Source: Ochrobactrum vermis
GTDB lineage: Bacteria > Pseudomonadota > Alphaproteobacteria > Rhizobiales > Rhizobiaceae
DNA: 64,000 nt
Assembly (NCBI RefSeq): GCF_002975205.1
Contig: NZ_PCOC01000002.1
Location: 124,001-188,000 of the forward strand
Direction: 5' to 3'
Of this stretch, positions 17,893 through 27,068 are shown piece by piece (position 1 is the first letter of the stretch; each line of letters starts with the position of its first letter). Under the pieces are notes generated by a model. That model saw only the letters and a list, made by a program, of their open reading frames with translations, had not been told where the DNA came from and searched no databases. Position numbers and translations under genes: made by a program.

Positions 17893-20321
17893 TCAGATCT
17901 CCCCGGGATCCGTGAACCCCGTATCTTTCCTGCACGCGCATCCCAGATCGCTCGGTTCCTGTTCGATGCGGATGAGGTGAACCAGTCGATCCACGACAGG
18001 CCCTTGTTGCTGTCGATGACGATGGAGACGAGGCCTGACAGTGCTCCGACTTCTTCTTCGCCCATGGGGTAGGCGTACAGCCAGTTGTCGGCATGGAGCG
18101 CCGGTCCCGCGTTGCAAAGGTTCCGCCCGGCGGCCCAGCGCGCCCAGCTCGCTGGGAGGGACGCACGCGGCGCGATAGCGGTCATCATCGAGCCGTCGTA
18201 TCGGAAGATCGGCCGGTGGCGCCTTGCGTGATGGTTCAGGATAGCGATCGACGGAGATTCGAAGTTCTCGTCCGGCTGTCCGTTCACGACCGACCGATAG
18301 AGGAAAGGGCTCTTGGCCTCGTTCCTTTCGAGGCGGTATAGACCACCCTCCGGAAATTCATCCGCGTCCTCGGAGCGGAAGAAGCCACTGTCTTCATCCA
18401 ACCGGGCTATGACGTGATACCCATGGACACCGCCTTGATCTCCGCGCCGCAATTCTGCCATGGCAGCCGACGGCGACACCATGTACCCGACACGCTGCAT
18501 GAAATCCCGCTGTGCGGCTGTGCCGGTGGTTCTGACGACGTATCGGGGAAGCGCCCACGGAGACGCACCGGCATGGGGCTCGAGGGTGGATCCGGCCGCG
18601 TCCGCGCATGCGGCCACATGCTCCACCACCGCCAAAGGCGTCGGCCCTTCGATATGGACGAGATCTCTTCCCACGGGCCGAACCGAATGCGGCCGTTGAA
18701 GCAGCCGCCGGGCGGGGAAACTGCGGAGCAGCGTCAGGTCGAACCAGCCCGCATCGGAAAATGACCGCAGGATGTCCCATTCGCGCGGAGGGTTGGCTGC
18801 ACGCGAAAGTCCCCGTCGGATGATCTCCAGCGCCTCCACGAAGGAAAGCCCCCTCGCCGTCCTGGCATACAACGCCTCTGCGATGGTGATCATCTCCTCG
18901 CATGAAGTGACGCGAGGTCCGACCCAGCGCCTGGCGGGGGTTGGGATGGATGGTGTGGTCTCGTAGTGGAAGAGGTCTTCGCTGACATGCTTCGTTCTGT
19001 CGAATGCGTATCTGAGAGATTCCCCGACCTCGATGGCGCGAGGAACCAGGAATACGCTACAGTCCTCTCCGCGGAAGGAGACAATGGCCTCCCCCGAGTA
19101 TGTGCCTGGCGGGAAGGCGAAACCGTCCTCCCGCCTTTCCATGGCAATATCGCCGCCATTGAGCGTGACCGTGGCACTGCCGCGCGCGGAAAGAAGCGGA
19201 GTCAGAGGCGAGCGGCCGAGAAGGGCACTCCCAATCCTGATGCCGTCGAGCCACCCGAACTCGCGTGCCTTCGGCTTTACCTCGACAGTGCTCGCCTCCT
19301 TGCTTCTGAAGGACGCAAGCACCCATTTCGCGTTGACATCGCTGTAGGATCGGATCGCACCCTCATCGCACATCTTCAAGCGAGAGCGATGTATCAGGAT
19401 GAGGTTCGAGGCGACGTTGCTGGTCGCGCGTAATCGTCCGAACCCCATGTCCTCCATCAGGACGATGCCGCTCCGGATGGCCCTGGAGATCAACTGGGGG
19501 ACGTACGTGCTGGCTTCTTCGGGACTGCGGATCGGCTTGCGCTCGCCCAGCGGGGATTTGCGGAATAGCTCGCAGTCGCCGAAATCTCCTGCGACGATCT
19601 CCAGTTCCTCAAGCGCGGCGTGTTCGGCGACGACAGAATACCAAGCCTGCCAGAATGGGGTCTCCATATACTCGTGCCCACCCTGCTTCCAAGAGCGGTC
19701 GAACAGGTCGAAGTTGTATTCGAACGATTGCATCGTGTCGGTTAGCAGATGCCGGGAGGTGGTTAGCCTATTCGAAACTTGGAGTGGGTCAAGCAGGCTG
19801 CTCGGACCGAGATCCTGACGAAGCTTCCTGAATACCACCTTGTCCCGCCATGTCGGGAATGCGATACGGAGCGTCCGACCGATCTGGCTGAAAGGATGAA
19901 TGTCCGGCAAGTCGAGGACAATGCCGTGCTCCTTCGCGAGGTAGTCCCGCAGGAGCTCCCACATTGGGTTCAGACCACGCATGCTCGAGAACTTGAAGCC
20001 CGTATGCCTCTCGAGCATTTCCCGGAACTCACGGTCGCCTCTCTGACGGGTCTTCGTCGTCTGCATCCAGCACAGGAACAGGAGGATGCGCACGTAGATC
20101 CGCAGGCGGCTCTGCATCGGCGGCATGTCCCCCGCCAGATACCCCTTCAGCAGGTTCATATGCGGCAGCGACTTGACGAACAGCCTCTGGGCATCTGCGA
20201 GATCCTCTACCCCGAAGATTTCTTGCAGGTCCTCGTCGGCAACGTAGATGCTGCCGATCGAACTCTCGCTGCCCGGATCGAGAAAATACCTCTCGAGGAA
20301 TGGATCCTTCTGTTCTGCCAA
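17883..20321 (-). CDS. druF: DruF-like protein of a Druantia type II system
   Basis: An 812-residue protein with no motif I recognise: no Walker, nuclease or methyltransferase signature and no membrane segment. Its start is a TTG with a GGGGGG-type ribosome site five bases upstream, about 60 bases after the methyltransferase gene. Its end overlaps the next gene, so all are one operon. Druantia type II carries a protein of unknown function here (DruF). The name follows operon order and size, not domain evidence. Confidence 0.6.
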   Translation of the reverse strand: MAEQKDPFLERYFLDPGSESSIGSIYVADEDLQEIFGVEDLADAQRLFVKSLPHMNLLKGYLAGDMPPMQSRLRIYVRILLFLCWMQTTKTRQRGDREFREMLERHTGFKFSSMRGLNPMWELLRDYLAKEHGIVLDLPDIHPFSQIGRTLRIAFPTWRDKVVFRKLRQDLGPSSLLDPLQVSNRLTTSRHLLTDTMQSFEYNFDLFDRSWKQGGHEYMETPFWQAWYSVVAEHAALEELEIVAGDFGDCELFRKSPLGERKPIRSPEEASTYVPQLISRAIRSGIVLMEDMGFGRLRATSNVASNLILIHRSRLKMCDEGAIRSYSDVNAKWVLASFRSKEASTVEVKPKAREFGWLDGIRIGSALLGRSPLTPLLSARGSATVTLNGGDIAMERREDGFAFPPGTYSGEAIVSFRGEDCSVFLVPRAIEVGESLRYAFDRTKHVSEDLFHYETTPSIPTPARRWVGPRVTSCEEMITIAEALYARTARGLSFVEALEIIRRGLSRAANPPREWDILRSFSDAGWFDLTLLRSFPARRLLQRPHSVRPVGRDLVHIEGPTPLAVVEHVAACADAAGSTLEPHAGASPWALPRYVVRTTGTAAQRDFMQRVGYMVSPSAAMAELRRGDQGGVHGYHVIARLDEDSGFFRSEDADEFPEGGLYRLERNEAKSPFLYRSVVNGQPDENFESPSIAILNHHARRHRPIFRYDGSMMTAIAPRASLPASWARWAAGRNLCNAGPALHADNWLYAYPMGEEEVGALSGLVSIVIDSNKGLSWIDWFTSSASNRNRAIWDARAGKIRGSRIPGRSECH

Positions 20322-20378
20322 TCATTCCCCCCAGAATGCGGTCATCGCCCTAATTGGGATCCGACCGTGTCAATACTG

Positions 20379-22178
20379 TCATCCAAATACACCCTTGGAG
20401 CCGTCAAAATCGTCAGGCATCTGATGCAGAACCAGATGCGGGCCACGGTTGTCGGAGTTCGCCACCATGTCGGATTCTTCGAAGGCTAGCCGGGCGAACT
20501 CCAGCGGGCCTACGACTTCGCCGAACCTGATCGCGCCGTCAAGTTCGATGAATTCCATTGCAGGCAGATCCACCACCTCCCTTTCGCTCAATTGGTCATG
20601 GAGGAGTTTCAGCCGGGCGCGGAGGTAACGAACTGGAACCTGCACCTCCAGTAGATCGCCCCTCGCCCCGACGATCGCGAGAAGCTGCACGATCGCCCGG
20701 TCGATGGCATCCAAGTCATCTTCACGGACAAGCGGCAGCGCAACCGCACCGTCTGGCACCTGCAGCCGCCGCTGATCCTCGTAGACCTTGATTAAGTCCT
20801 GATCGACGAAGCGGTCCCGGTTCACGCGCCATTCGTCACGCCGACGGTACCGAAGCGGGGTGTCCTCTAGCCGATGGCCGTTCGCGGCCACTGCATCGGC
20901 CGGGATCGGTTCCCCCCATCCGGCTGGCCAGTAGGTCCCTCCGCCGTATCCGTCGCGGGATCTGGCGGAGTCGTTCTTCTTGTTCATAAATCTCTTTACC
21001 ATCCTCGGCAGCTTTCGGCCGCTATCGAGAATGGAGGAGGTGATTCTGGCTGGAACGCCAGCCTCGCCGCTCTGCAGGTGCCGGACAAGACGCATCATGA
21101 AGTACGGAGGGACGGCGTTGCCCACCTGGCGGAACTGGGCCTCGCGCGGTCCGAGAAATTCATAGGAGTCCCGGAATCCCTGCAGCCGCGCTCCCTCCCG
21201 AACTGTCAGCGCGCGGTCGTGGATCGGATGGGTGAAACACCCCGACGTGACATTGTTGAATCCCGCCGAGATTGTATAGGCGGGCGAAGCCTCATGCAGG
21301 CGACCATAAAGCGTGGCGTAATCAGTGAGGCGCACCCGCCGAAACCGATCCGGCAGCAGTTCCGGCGGGATATCCTTCCAGCATCCGCCCTGCGGGACAT
21401 TCGCGACGCGTCTCCGATTGATCTCAGAGAGATTGTTCGCATGATGGTTAGGCGCGAACCCGGAGCCGTCGCGGACGAAGGCCTGGAAAGGCGTGGGGTC
21501 GCCGGAGATCGAAAGTCTCGCTACGGCATTGGTGTCCACATCTTCCGTAAGGTCGCCGATCGCTTCCCGCACCGTCACATATCCCTGCAGATCCTCCGTG
21601 GCGACCGGTGCGTGGGTATGCCTAGGGAACGTGGCGGGAATTTCATCGACTGTCGCGACGAGAATAAAGCGGTTGCGGAGCTGCGGCAGCCCGTAGTCTG
21701 CCATGTTCACGACATCGGCGAAGACATGGTAGCCCCGCTCTTCGAAGAGCTTGAACAGCTCCTTTACGATGACGAGGTTGCGACCGTAAACGACGCCCGG
21801 AACGTTCTCCATGACGACCCGGCGCGGCTTTCGTCCCGCTGCCGTGAAGCCGTCCAGCAACCTCATGAAATGTACGAACAGGGCGTTGCGCGGATCCTCC
21901 AGGTGGAAAACGCCCATCGTGCTCACAGCCTGGCAGGTCGGCCCCGCGAAGAACCAGTCGATCTTCTCGATTCCGGCACGCTCAACGACATCAGTTGCGG
22001 CAACGAGGGAGACGTCGCAGCAGTCCACCACAGCTTCCGGATGAGCCCTCCTGAAGGTGTGGGTGGCGTTTGCGTCGATATCGAGCGCCCACTTGATCTC
22101 AAGACCGGGGATAGCGACCGCGGCCCCGGCCGACATCCCGCCACATCCAGAGTAGAGATCGATTGCAGTTTGACTCAT
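20379..22178 (-). CDS. druM: DruM-like DNA cytosine-C5 methyltransferase
   Basis: A 599-residue enzyme. Motif I is AIDLYSGCGGMSAG at the N-terminus. The catalytic cysteine motif IV reads FAGPTCQAVSTMG, with T instead of the usual second P of PPCQ. Motif VI is VVMENVPGV and motif VIII QLRNRFILVA; motifs IX-X (TVREGARLQGF, QVGNAVPP) end the domain near residue 370. An extra ~220-residue C-terminus has no recognised domain. The ATG at 22178 has GGGGGAAT upstream. It likely marks self DNA for the helicase system that follows. With druE broken it may act as an orphan methylase. Confidence 0.85.
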   Translation of the reverse strand: MSQTAIDLYSGCGGMSAGAAVAIPGLEIKWALDIDANATHTFRRAHPEAVVDCCDVSLVAATDVVERAGIEKIDWFFAGPTCQAVSTMGVFHLEDPRNALFVHFMRLLDGFTAAGRKPRRVVMENVPGVVYGRNLVIVKELFKLFEERGYHVFADVVNMADYGLPQLRNRFILVATVDEIPATFPRHTHAPVATEDLQGYVTVREAIGDLTEDVDTNAVARLSISGDPTPFQAFVRDGSGFAPNHHANNLSEINRRRVANVPQGGCWKDIPPELLPDRFRRVRLTDYATLYGRLHEASPAYTISAGFNNVTSGCFTHPIHDRALTVREGARLQGFRDSYEFLGPREAQFRQVGNAVPPYFMMRLVRHLQSGEAGVPARITSSILDSGRKLPRMVKRFMNKKNDSARSRDGYGGGTYWPAGWGEPIPADAVAANGHRLEDTPLRYRRRDEWRVNRDRFVDQDLIKVYEDQRRLQVPDGAVALPLVREDDLDAIDRAIVQLLAIVGARGDLLEVQVPVRYLRARLKLLHDQLSEREVVDLPAMEFIELDGAIRFGEVVGPLEFARLAFEESDMVANSDNRGPHLVLHQMPDDFDGSKGVFG

Positions 22179-22316
22179 GATTCCCCCACTTCACCGTACG
22201 CAATCTAAATTAGCAACTTGCGTGTGTCGAGAAGTGCATGCTGGCATGTCCCACGTGCAGCTCAACTCCGCATTCCAGGTGAAGAAAATGTTATCATGAA
22301 CGGTCTATCTGGGGGG

Positions 22317-23065
22317 CATATCCGCTTGTTCCAAGATGCATGGCCTCGTTCAATGCGGGGCCGCTATTGTTAAATATCTGTATGCTCTGCCAATTCCAGC
22401 GCGTCCTCAATGTCCACACCGAGATACCTGACCGTGTTCTCGATCTTGGTATGCCCGAGCAGGATCTGGATTGCTCGAAGATTGCCAGTCGCCCTGTAGA
22501 TCATCGCGGCCTTTGTGCGCCGAAGCGAGTGAGTGCCATAGTCTTCGCGTCGCAGCCCGATTGCGGTGACCCACTCATCGACCAACCTGGCATACTGGCG
22601 AGTGCTCAGATGATCGCTGTGATTGACCCGACTGGGAAAAGCATAGTCATCCACCGTTCCTCCTCTCCGTTCGAGCCAAGCAAGCAAACTCGCCCTGACG
22701 TCAGGTGTGATCTCGAATTGCACGGGGCGGCCAGTTTTTTGCTGGATGACCATGGCACGTGTTCGGATTTCCTGTCCCATGACAAGGGTTTCGATTTTGA
22801 TCTTGATGAGATCGCAGCCTCTAAGCTTGCTGTCGATCGCAAGATCAAACAGGGCTCGGCCTCTCATGCGCCCCTCCCTATCGAGAAAGAAGCGAATTGC
22901 CCAAATTTGACGCTGTTTCAGTGGCTTCTTCACGCCAACCTTTCGGTCAGCGTTCCAGGCTGGCCTACCCAGTGCGGCAGGATCATATTGTGCGATACCC
23001 ATTTGACTTCTCCTTGGCCATTATTGGCCTTCAGGAAAACGCATCAGCACGAGGATTCGCAGTGG
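22317..23065. repeat. Long direct repeat, copy 1
   Basis: About 750 bases that recur, with scattered substitutions, at 27015-27767 in the same orientation. The shared block starts GCATATCCGCTTGTT and ends shortly after GGAAAACGCATCAGCA. It contains a small tyrosine recombinase gene and its flanks. Here the hairpin downstream of the gene carries mismatches that are absent from copy 2. The two copies bracket the three-gene ABC-three-component cassette. Confidence 0.85.
22370..23002 (-). CDS. Small tyrosine recombinase (copy 1)
   Basis: A 210-residue site-specific recombinase with essentially only the catalytic domain. Seen: first arginine in SKLRGCDLI near residue 62, the K-strand (MVIQQKTGRPVQF), the box II THSLRRTKAAMIY, the histidine in LLGHTKIENTVRYLG, and the nucleophile tyrosine in RYLG. 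The N-terminal core-binding domain is reduced to about 50 residues. It is more than 90% identical by eye to the copy at 27069-27701. The pair suggests cassette mobility or a duplication. Confidence 0.88.
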   Translation of the reverse strand: MGIAQYDPAALGRPAWNADRKVGVKKPLKQRQIWAIRFFLDREGRMRGRALFDLAIDSKLRGCDLIKIKIETLVMGQEIRTRAMVIQQKTGRPVQFEITPDVRASLLAWLERRGGTVDDYAFPSRVNHSDHLSTRQYARLVDEWVTAIGLRREDYGTHSLRRTKAAMIYRATGNLRAIQILLGHTKIENTVRYLGVDIEDALELAEHTDI

Positions 23066-23264
23066 CCGAAGGCAGACTGACAGCTTTTGGCGACAATGAA
23101 TAAAATAACCTCCATAAAGCGCAGCCCGAACCCATAGTCATTCCGACCTTAGTTGTAGCGGTTCGCAACTTGTTCGCCGATGTCCAGAACCGGACAGAGC
23201 TGCAACTTCGATCAGCCACGTACGCGAGCCACCAGAAGTAAGGCTGCCCATCGGCTGTTGGCGA

Positions 23265-25130
23265 TTAGCGTCGAGCCAAGAGTCCGTACCGATCGTTGCC
23301 GTCAAGGCCGGTAAACGTGGTGATGCTGGCAAGGCCTTCAATGCTGGCGGGAGGATCAGTATTTTCAATGATGACAAATTGCACTTGATCCTCCAGGCTC
23401 GCCAAGTGCTTATAGAAGTTTTCAGCAAGTGTAGTCGCTTTGAGGGCAAGTTCGTCTTCTGTCAGAGCGCCGTGTTTCTCTGATCGCATCGGTTCACGAT
23501 ATGTCAGCAAAGGTGTATCAAGGACCAAAAAGCCCGGATGCGGAAGCTTCTTTTCTATGCAATAGACGAACAACGCCACATTGAAGGCCGCGTGCAAAAT
23601 CGCGCGAACGCCCTTGCCATTCGATGACCGCGGTTTACCACCGATCGTGATGTCGTTCGTAGACAGGTCAAACTGGGCCTTATCGGCATCTGGGAACTTC
23701 CACTCTTTGAGAACTGCCTTTACCGTTTCACCGAAGGCGAACGCAACAGTGGAGTCAGGCCCTACTGCCAAAGCGTCGCCGTCTCGTTTGGTACTCTCGC
23801 CATCTATTTTTTCCCTGCTCGCGACTAGCTCGGCGCGGCGGGTATAGAGGTCAGCGATCTTATGCAGTTCTGCCCTTGCATATGCGTAAGTCTCATAATT
23901 CGTTCTCGCCATGGCCTCGAGTGGCCTGACGTTTTCGATTTGGCTTTCTATTTCTTCGATCTGTTCAGTCAGTTCCTTGATGAACCGCCGGAGGCTGGCT
24001 GCTTCACCCCGTAGCGCTAATACGGTCTGAGTAAGCTCGCGCTGTTCGACCTCGATCTTGTGGGTTTCGGCCGCTGCGGCCGCATAAGCCAGGGCGATCT
24101 CTTCACCGGCGTGGTTGTGAACCTGAGCCTCAGATGGCGCCCCGCATACCGGGCATTCCCTGTCCGCTAACGCGACTAGGATATAGCCGCCTTCTTCGAT
24201 GGACCGTAGTCGCTCGAGATCAGACGAATAGACGGCATTGAGACGGGCGAAGCGCTGCAATGTGATATCGAGCTCGTTGAGATGCAGCTCATGTTCCTGT
24301 CTGCGATCGAATTGAGCCCGGCGTTTCACTATGAGTTCATCAAGTGAGGACTGGGCCAAGCGCAACTGGTCCCAAAGACCTTCGGAACTGTTGTCCAAAC
24401 GATCGAGCTGATCGTCTATTTCGTTTAAATCGGTGACATCATCACCAAGTTGTTCATCAAGCTTGCCGATCCATTCGTCAAGCAGCTCGATCTTAGCGGC
24501 CTTGGCCACCTTTTTATCCCCCGGCTTCAGAACCTCTACGGTTGCGGAGTCGTCGATCCCAGTCAGCAGCAATTTGAAGAGATTTTGCTCCAGTGTTCGT
24601 TCGGTCGGTGCTCCAGAATAAAGCACGGGGCTCTGCTTGGCGATGATCGCCTCTTCAGAAACCACGGCATAGGGCGACAACAACCGGATCGACAGGTTGT
24701 CTTTCGCGCCATTGGCATTCGTAACCAGCTTCTTACCAGCCAGACCGATGGTCTCGAGCAGAAGCTGGGAGACCGTGTCTTTTCTCCTATGGTCATGCTT
24801 GCCGAGAAGGGGCGTGCCTGTGAGTGTCCCGGCAGCTTTGACCAGACCATCGTATTTTTTGAATTGACCGCCGCGGACGGCACGGTACAATGTAATATCG
24901 TTTCCGTCAGAAAGCGTAAGGCCGAGCCATACGCCGTCATACTTGGCCACCTCTTCCGTGACGGGCAGATTCTTCACCGCGCCCATCATGAAGAGAATGC
25001 TCTGGGCTGTGAATGACTTGCCAGTGTTCGAAGCGCCATAAAGGATGTTCAACCCACTGACGAATTTGAGTTCCGCGTCGGGCACATTCGGCCCAGTAAA
25101 GACCAGATGTCGTAGTTGAATACCGCTCAT
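23265..25130 (-). CDS. SMC-like ATPase of an ABC-three-component system (DUF3732-type)
   Basis: A 621-residue SMC/RecN-like ATPase. Walker A is GASNTGKSFTAQ near residue 35, a long coiled coil spans about 225-460 and is interrupted by a zinc-hook-like CPVCG, and Walker B is GFLVLDTPLLTY near residue 535. ABC-three-component systems pair such an ATPase with a middle component and an effector and are predicted to act in anti-phage conflict. Its start overlaps the stop of the middle-component gene. The ATPase would sense or remodel DNA and license the effector. Confidence 0.75.
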   Translation of the reverse strand: MSGIQLRHLVFTGPNVPDAELKFVSGLNILYGASNTGKSFTAQSILFMMGAVKNLPVTEEVAKYDGVWLGLTLSDGNDITLYRAVRGGQFKKYDGLVKAAGTLTGTPLLGKHDHRRKDTVSQLLLETIGLAGKKLVTNANGAKDNLSIRLLSPYAVVSEEAIIAKQSPVLYSGAPTERTLEQNLFKLLLTGIDDSATVEVLKPGDKKVAKAAKIELLDEWIGKLDEQLGDDVTDLNEIDDQLDRLDNSSEGLWDQLRLAQSSLDELIVKRRAQFDRRQEHELHLNELDITLQRFARLNAVYSSDLERLRSIEEGGYILVALADRECPVCGAPSEAQVHNHAGEEIALAYAAAAAETHKIEVEQRELTQTVLALRGEAASLRRFIKELTEQIEEIESQIENVRPLEAMARTNYETYAYARAELHKIADLYTRRAELVASREKIDGESTKRDGDALAVGPDSTVAFAFGETVKAVLKEWKFPDADKAQFDLSTNDITIGGKPRSSNGKGVRAILHAAFNVALFVYCIEKKLPHPGFLVLDTPLLTYREPMRSEKHGALTEDELALKATTLAENFYKHLASLEDQVQFVIIENTDPPASIEGLASITTFTGLDGNDRYGLLARR

Positions 25131-25645
25131 ATGATGCTCGAGCCAGTTGGAGTTTCATCTGCGCGGAATTCCGCTGTCCAGCGCCCAATGCGGTCCGCAA
25201 TCGATTGGCGGAGCTGCCCTGTGGTTATGTCGCAAAGCTGTCGCGCCATCCAACTGGCCCGCTCCTTGAGCGCAACTGAATACGGGGTGCGAAGCAGGTC
25301 CAAATAGCTGGGGGCGTCTTCGCCCGCCGCAAATTCGACACCAGCCTCAGTTTCGAACACCTCGATTAGATGAACCTGCTGCATTAATCGCAGGCTCCGC
25401 TCGATGAGCTGGCGGCGGACCAGTAACTCACCTACCCGGTTGGGCAGATCGGGATGAAGGCTTTCGGGCACGCCATCGCCACCGAGGTCGCCGGTATGCA
25501 CCACAAGGTGATCAAGCCATGTCATTTCCATCAGGTCGCAGCGCCGCGGATATAGAGCGTCAAGCACTACTAGCGCGCGAATGCCAGTCTCCAAAGTGCT
25601 GTTGAATGGATGTGACTGCCTCTTGCCCTCGTCTATGAATGCCAA
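25127..25645 (-). CDS. ABC-three-component system middle component
   Basis: A 172-residue, mostly helical protein. The N-terminal FNSTLETGIRALVVLDALYP, the LVVHTGDLGG segment and GELLVRRQLIERSLRLMQQ match what I recall of the middle-component 2 family. These proteins bridge the ATPase and the effector. It overlaps both neighbours (13 bases with the nuclease gene, 4 with the ATPase gene), so the three are coupled. Family recall, not a search, is the basis. Confidence 0.65.
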   Translation of the reverse strand: MAFIDEGKRQSHPFNSTLETGIRALVVLDALYPRRCDLMEMTWLDHLVVHTGDLGGDGVPESLHPDLPNRVGELLVRRQLIERSLRLMQQVHLIEVFETEAGVEFAAGEDAPSYLDLLRTPYSVALKERASWMARQLCDITTGQLRQSIADRIGRWTAEFRADETPTGSSII

Positions 25646-26634
25646 GGGAGACGTCCTTCATTTGCGAATTGATGACAGGTCCCTTGCTTTACCTGCGGCC
25701 CTGCATGCTTGCCCAATATCCCCGAGGCATGGAGAACACCCGCGTGCTTCATGACTTGGGAGAGTTTAACGAGACCATCGGCGTGAACTTCGCCATGGAC
25801 ATCGACAACTCCGAGATAGATTTCGTCCTTGAAGGTCACGAGATAATCCGCCGGGGTCGAGTCGCGATAGAACCGATCGAACGCCTCGGCGTCGAAGAAT
25901 CGGGTCCGTTGGTCGTTGAAGTGGCGTCCGTATTCGGGGCTGACTGCGGCAGACGCGGCATCCGGGTAAGTACCGGGGCCCTTGGTCCCGTACAGAGCCA
26001 GCAATTGGGTGACATAGGACGACTCCTCATTTTGCATTTCTGCTGGCACCACGCCGCGGGGTGCACGACCCGGGTCGTCGCCGAACCATTTGACCAAAGC
26101 AGCTTTGCACGCAGGATCATCGACCAACCGCCCCGCGTCCAGCCAAGTGAGTTTCGTAAAATTGAAAGCCTTGATGGCGGCCGTAATTTCGACCGTGAGC
26201 GGTATGTTGGCTTTCTCCACTAACCGGTGGGCGATATCGGTATCCCATGTTTCGATGAACCGGTCCTGCAATTTTTGGGGATGCGCGATCGCCTGCTGCA
26301 CAGCCCGTTGGACTCCCTGTGGTGCCACAAACACGTAGGCCCGAGGCACCTTATATTCGCCGGCTGCCGCGTGCATGAATATCTTGCCAAGCTCCAACAG
26401 GACATTGGGCATGGATAGTGTACGGCTTAACTGCTTGCACTGGAAATTGTCCCAATGGCCTTCCATGCGGTGCTCATCGATATATCCAGTGACGTCACGC
26501 CCCATATCGCCTGTGCCGCGCCAGAGTTCATGGCCGTGGTAATCCTTAACCCGCTGTGCCAGCCAATCCTTCACAAACTCTTCGAGAGATTCGGGGGGAA
26601 GCACTTTTATCTGTGCAGCATAGTTTATCGGCAA
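25633..26634 (-). CDS. ABC-three-component effector: Mrr-like nuclease plus C-terminal docking domain
   Basis: A 333-residue first gene of the cassette. The N-terminal ~110 residues form a restriction-endonuclease-like fold: GTGDMGRDVTGYI supplies the acidic residue and WDNFQCKQLS gives the Q-x-K catalytic pair of Mrr-type enzymes. The C-terminal half (EDPACKAALVKWFG and on) would be the docking domain linking it to the complex. It is the probable DNA-cutting effector. The exact C-terminal domain type cannot be assigned by eye. Confidence 0.68.
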   Translation of the reverse strand: MPINYAAQIKVLPPESLEEFVKDWLAQRVKDYHGHELWRGTGDMGRDVTGYIDEHRMEGHWDNFQCKQLSRTLSMPNVLLELGKIFMHAAAGEYKVPRAYVFVAPQGVQRAVQQAIAHPQKLQDRFIETWDTDIAHRLVEKANIPLTVEITAAIKAFNFTKLTWLDAGRLVDDPACKAALVKWFGDDPGRAPRGVVPAEMQNEESSYVTQLLALYGTKGPGTYPDAASAAVSPEYGRHFNDQRTRFFDAEAFDRFYRDSTPADYLVTFKDEIYLGVVDVHGEVHADGLVKLSQVMKHAGVLHASGILGKHAGPQVKQGTCHQFANEGRLPWHS

Positions 26635-27014
26635 TTATCGTCCCCCTCTGCAACAACACAAGCAGTATTCCCAATTTGGCAACACTTAGCGCATCACAGC
26701 CACCATGAACAGCCACGTCGACCAGGTTTGTGAAGCGATCTTCGCTTGTTACCGAAGATAGCCAGTCTGCGTTCCATCCCTTCAGAGAAGTTGACAGCAT
26801 CATAAGCCGAACGACCGCGGTGAAAAGCGTGTGCATGCTACACTCTTGTCAGAAATGAAGGCGTATAGCCGCTCCCTCGAATGCCGTTCTTTCGGCTTCG
26901 ATCGCTAACGCAGGAGACGTCGACGGTTCTGTACGGAAATGCTACTCGGGAGGATTTGAACATACGTCTGCTTTCGGGACTGCCAGATTCGGATTTGAAT
27001 GGCTGAAATAAAAC
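26635..27014. other. Gene-poor stretch upstream of the ABC-three-component cassette
   Basis: About 380 bases that should hold the promoter of the cassette. Small frames are present but lack recognisable families and ribosome sites. Near its right end (26940-26961) is a tRNA T-arm-like sequence on the minus strand. Confidence 0.4.
26940..26961 (-). other. tRNA 3'-end-like scrap (T-arm motif)
   Basis: Read on the minus strand it begins GTTCAAATCCTCCCGAG. That resembles a tRNA from the T-loop to the acceptor end, but the 5' half and a paired T-stem are missing. It lies next to the second recombinase repeat and may be an integration scar. Confidence 0.3.
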
Positions 27015-27040
27015 GCATATCCGCTTGTTCTAAGATGCAC

Positions 27041-27061
27041 GGCCCCGCTCGATGCGGGGCC
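27041..27061. terminator. GC-rich hairpin after recombinase copy 2
   Basis: Perfect 8-bp stem GGCCCCGC / GCGGGGCC with a 5-base loop, eight bases beyond the stop of the minus-strand recombinase gene. No T-run follows on the minus strand. It may be a weak terminator or a structured recombination site. Copy 1 has two mismatches in the same stem. Confidence 0.45.
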
Positions 27062-27068
27062 GCTATTG

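Noticed and set aside
16760..17980. A 406-codon plus-strand frame across druG
   Set aside because: Serine/arginine-rich shadow frame of a GC-rich gene; no ribosome site or family.
20874..22208. A 444-codon plus-strand frame across druM
   Set aside because: Antisense of the methyltransferase, whose motifs are all on the minus strand.
26546..26836. A 96-codon minus-strand frame upstream of the three-component cassette
   Set aside because: It overlaps the nuclease gene, has no ribosome site and no recognised product; too weak to annotate.
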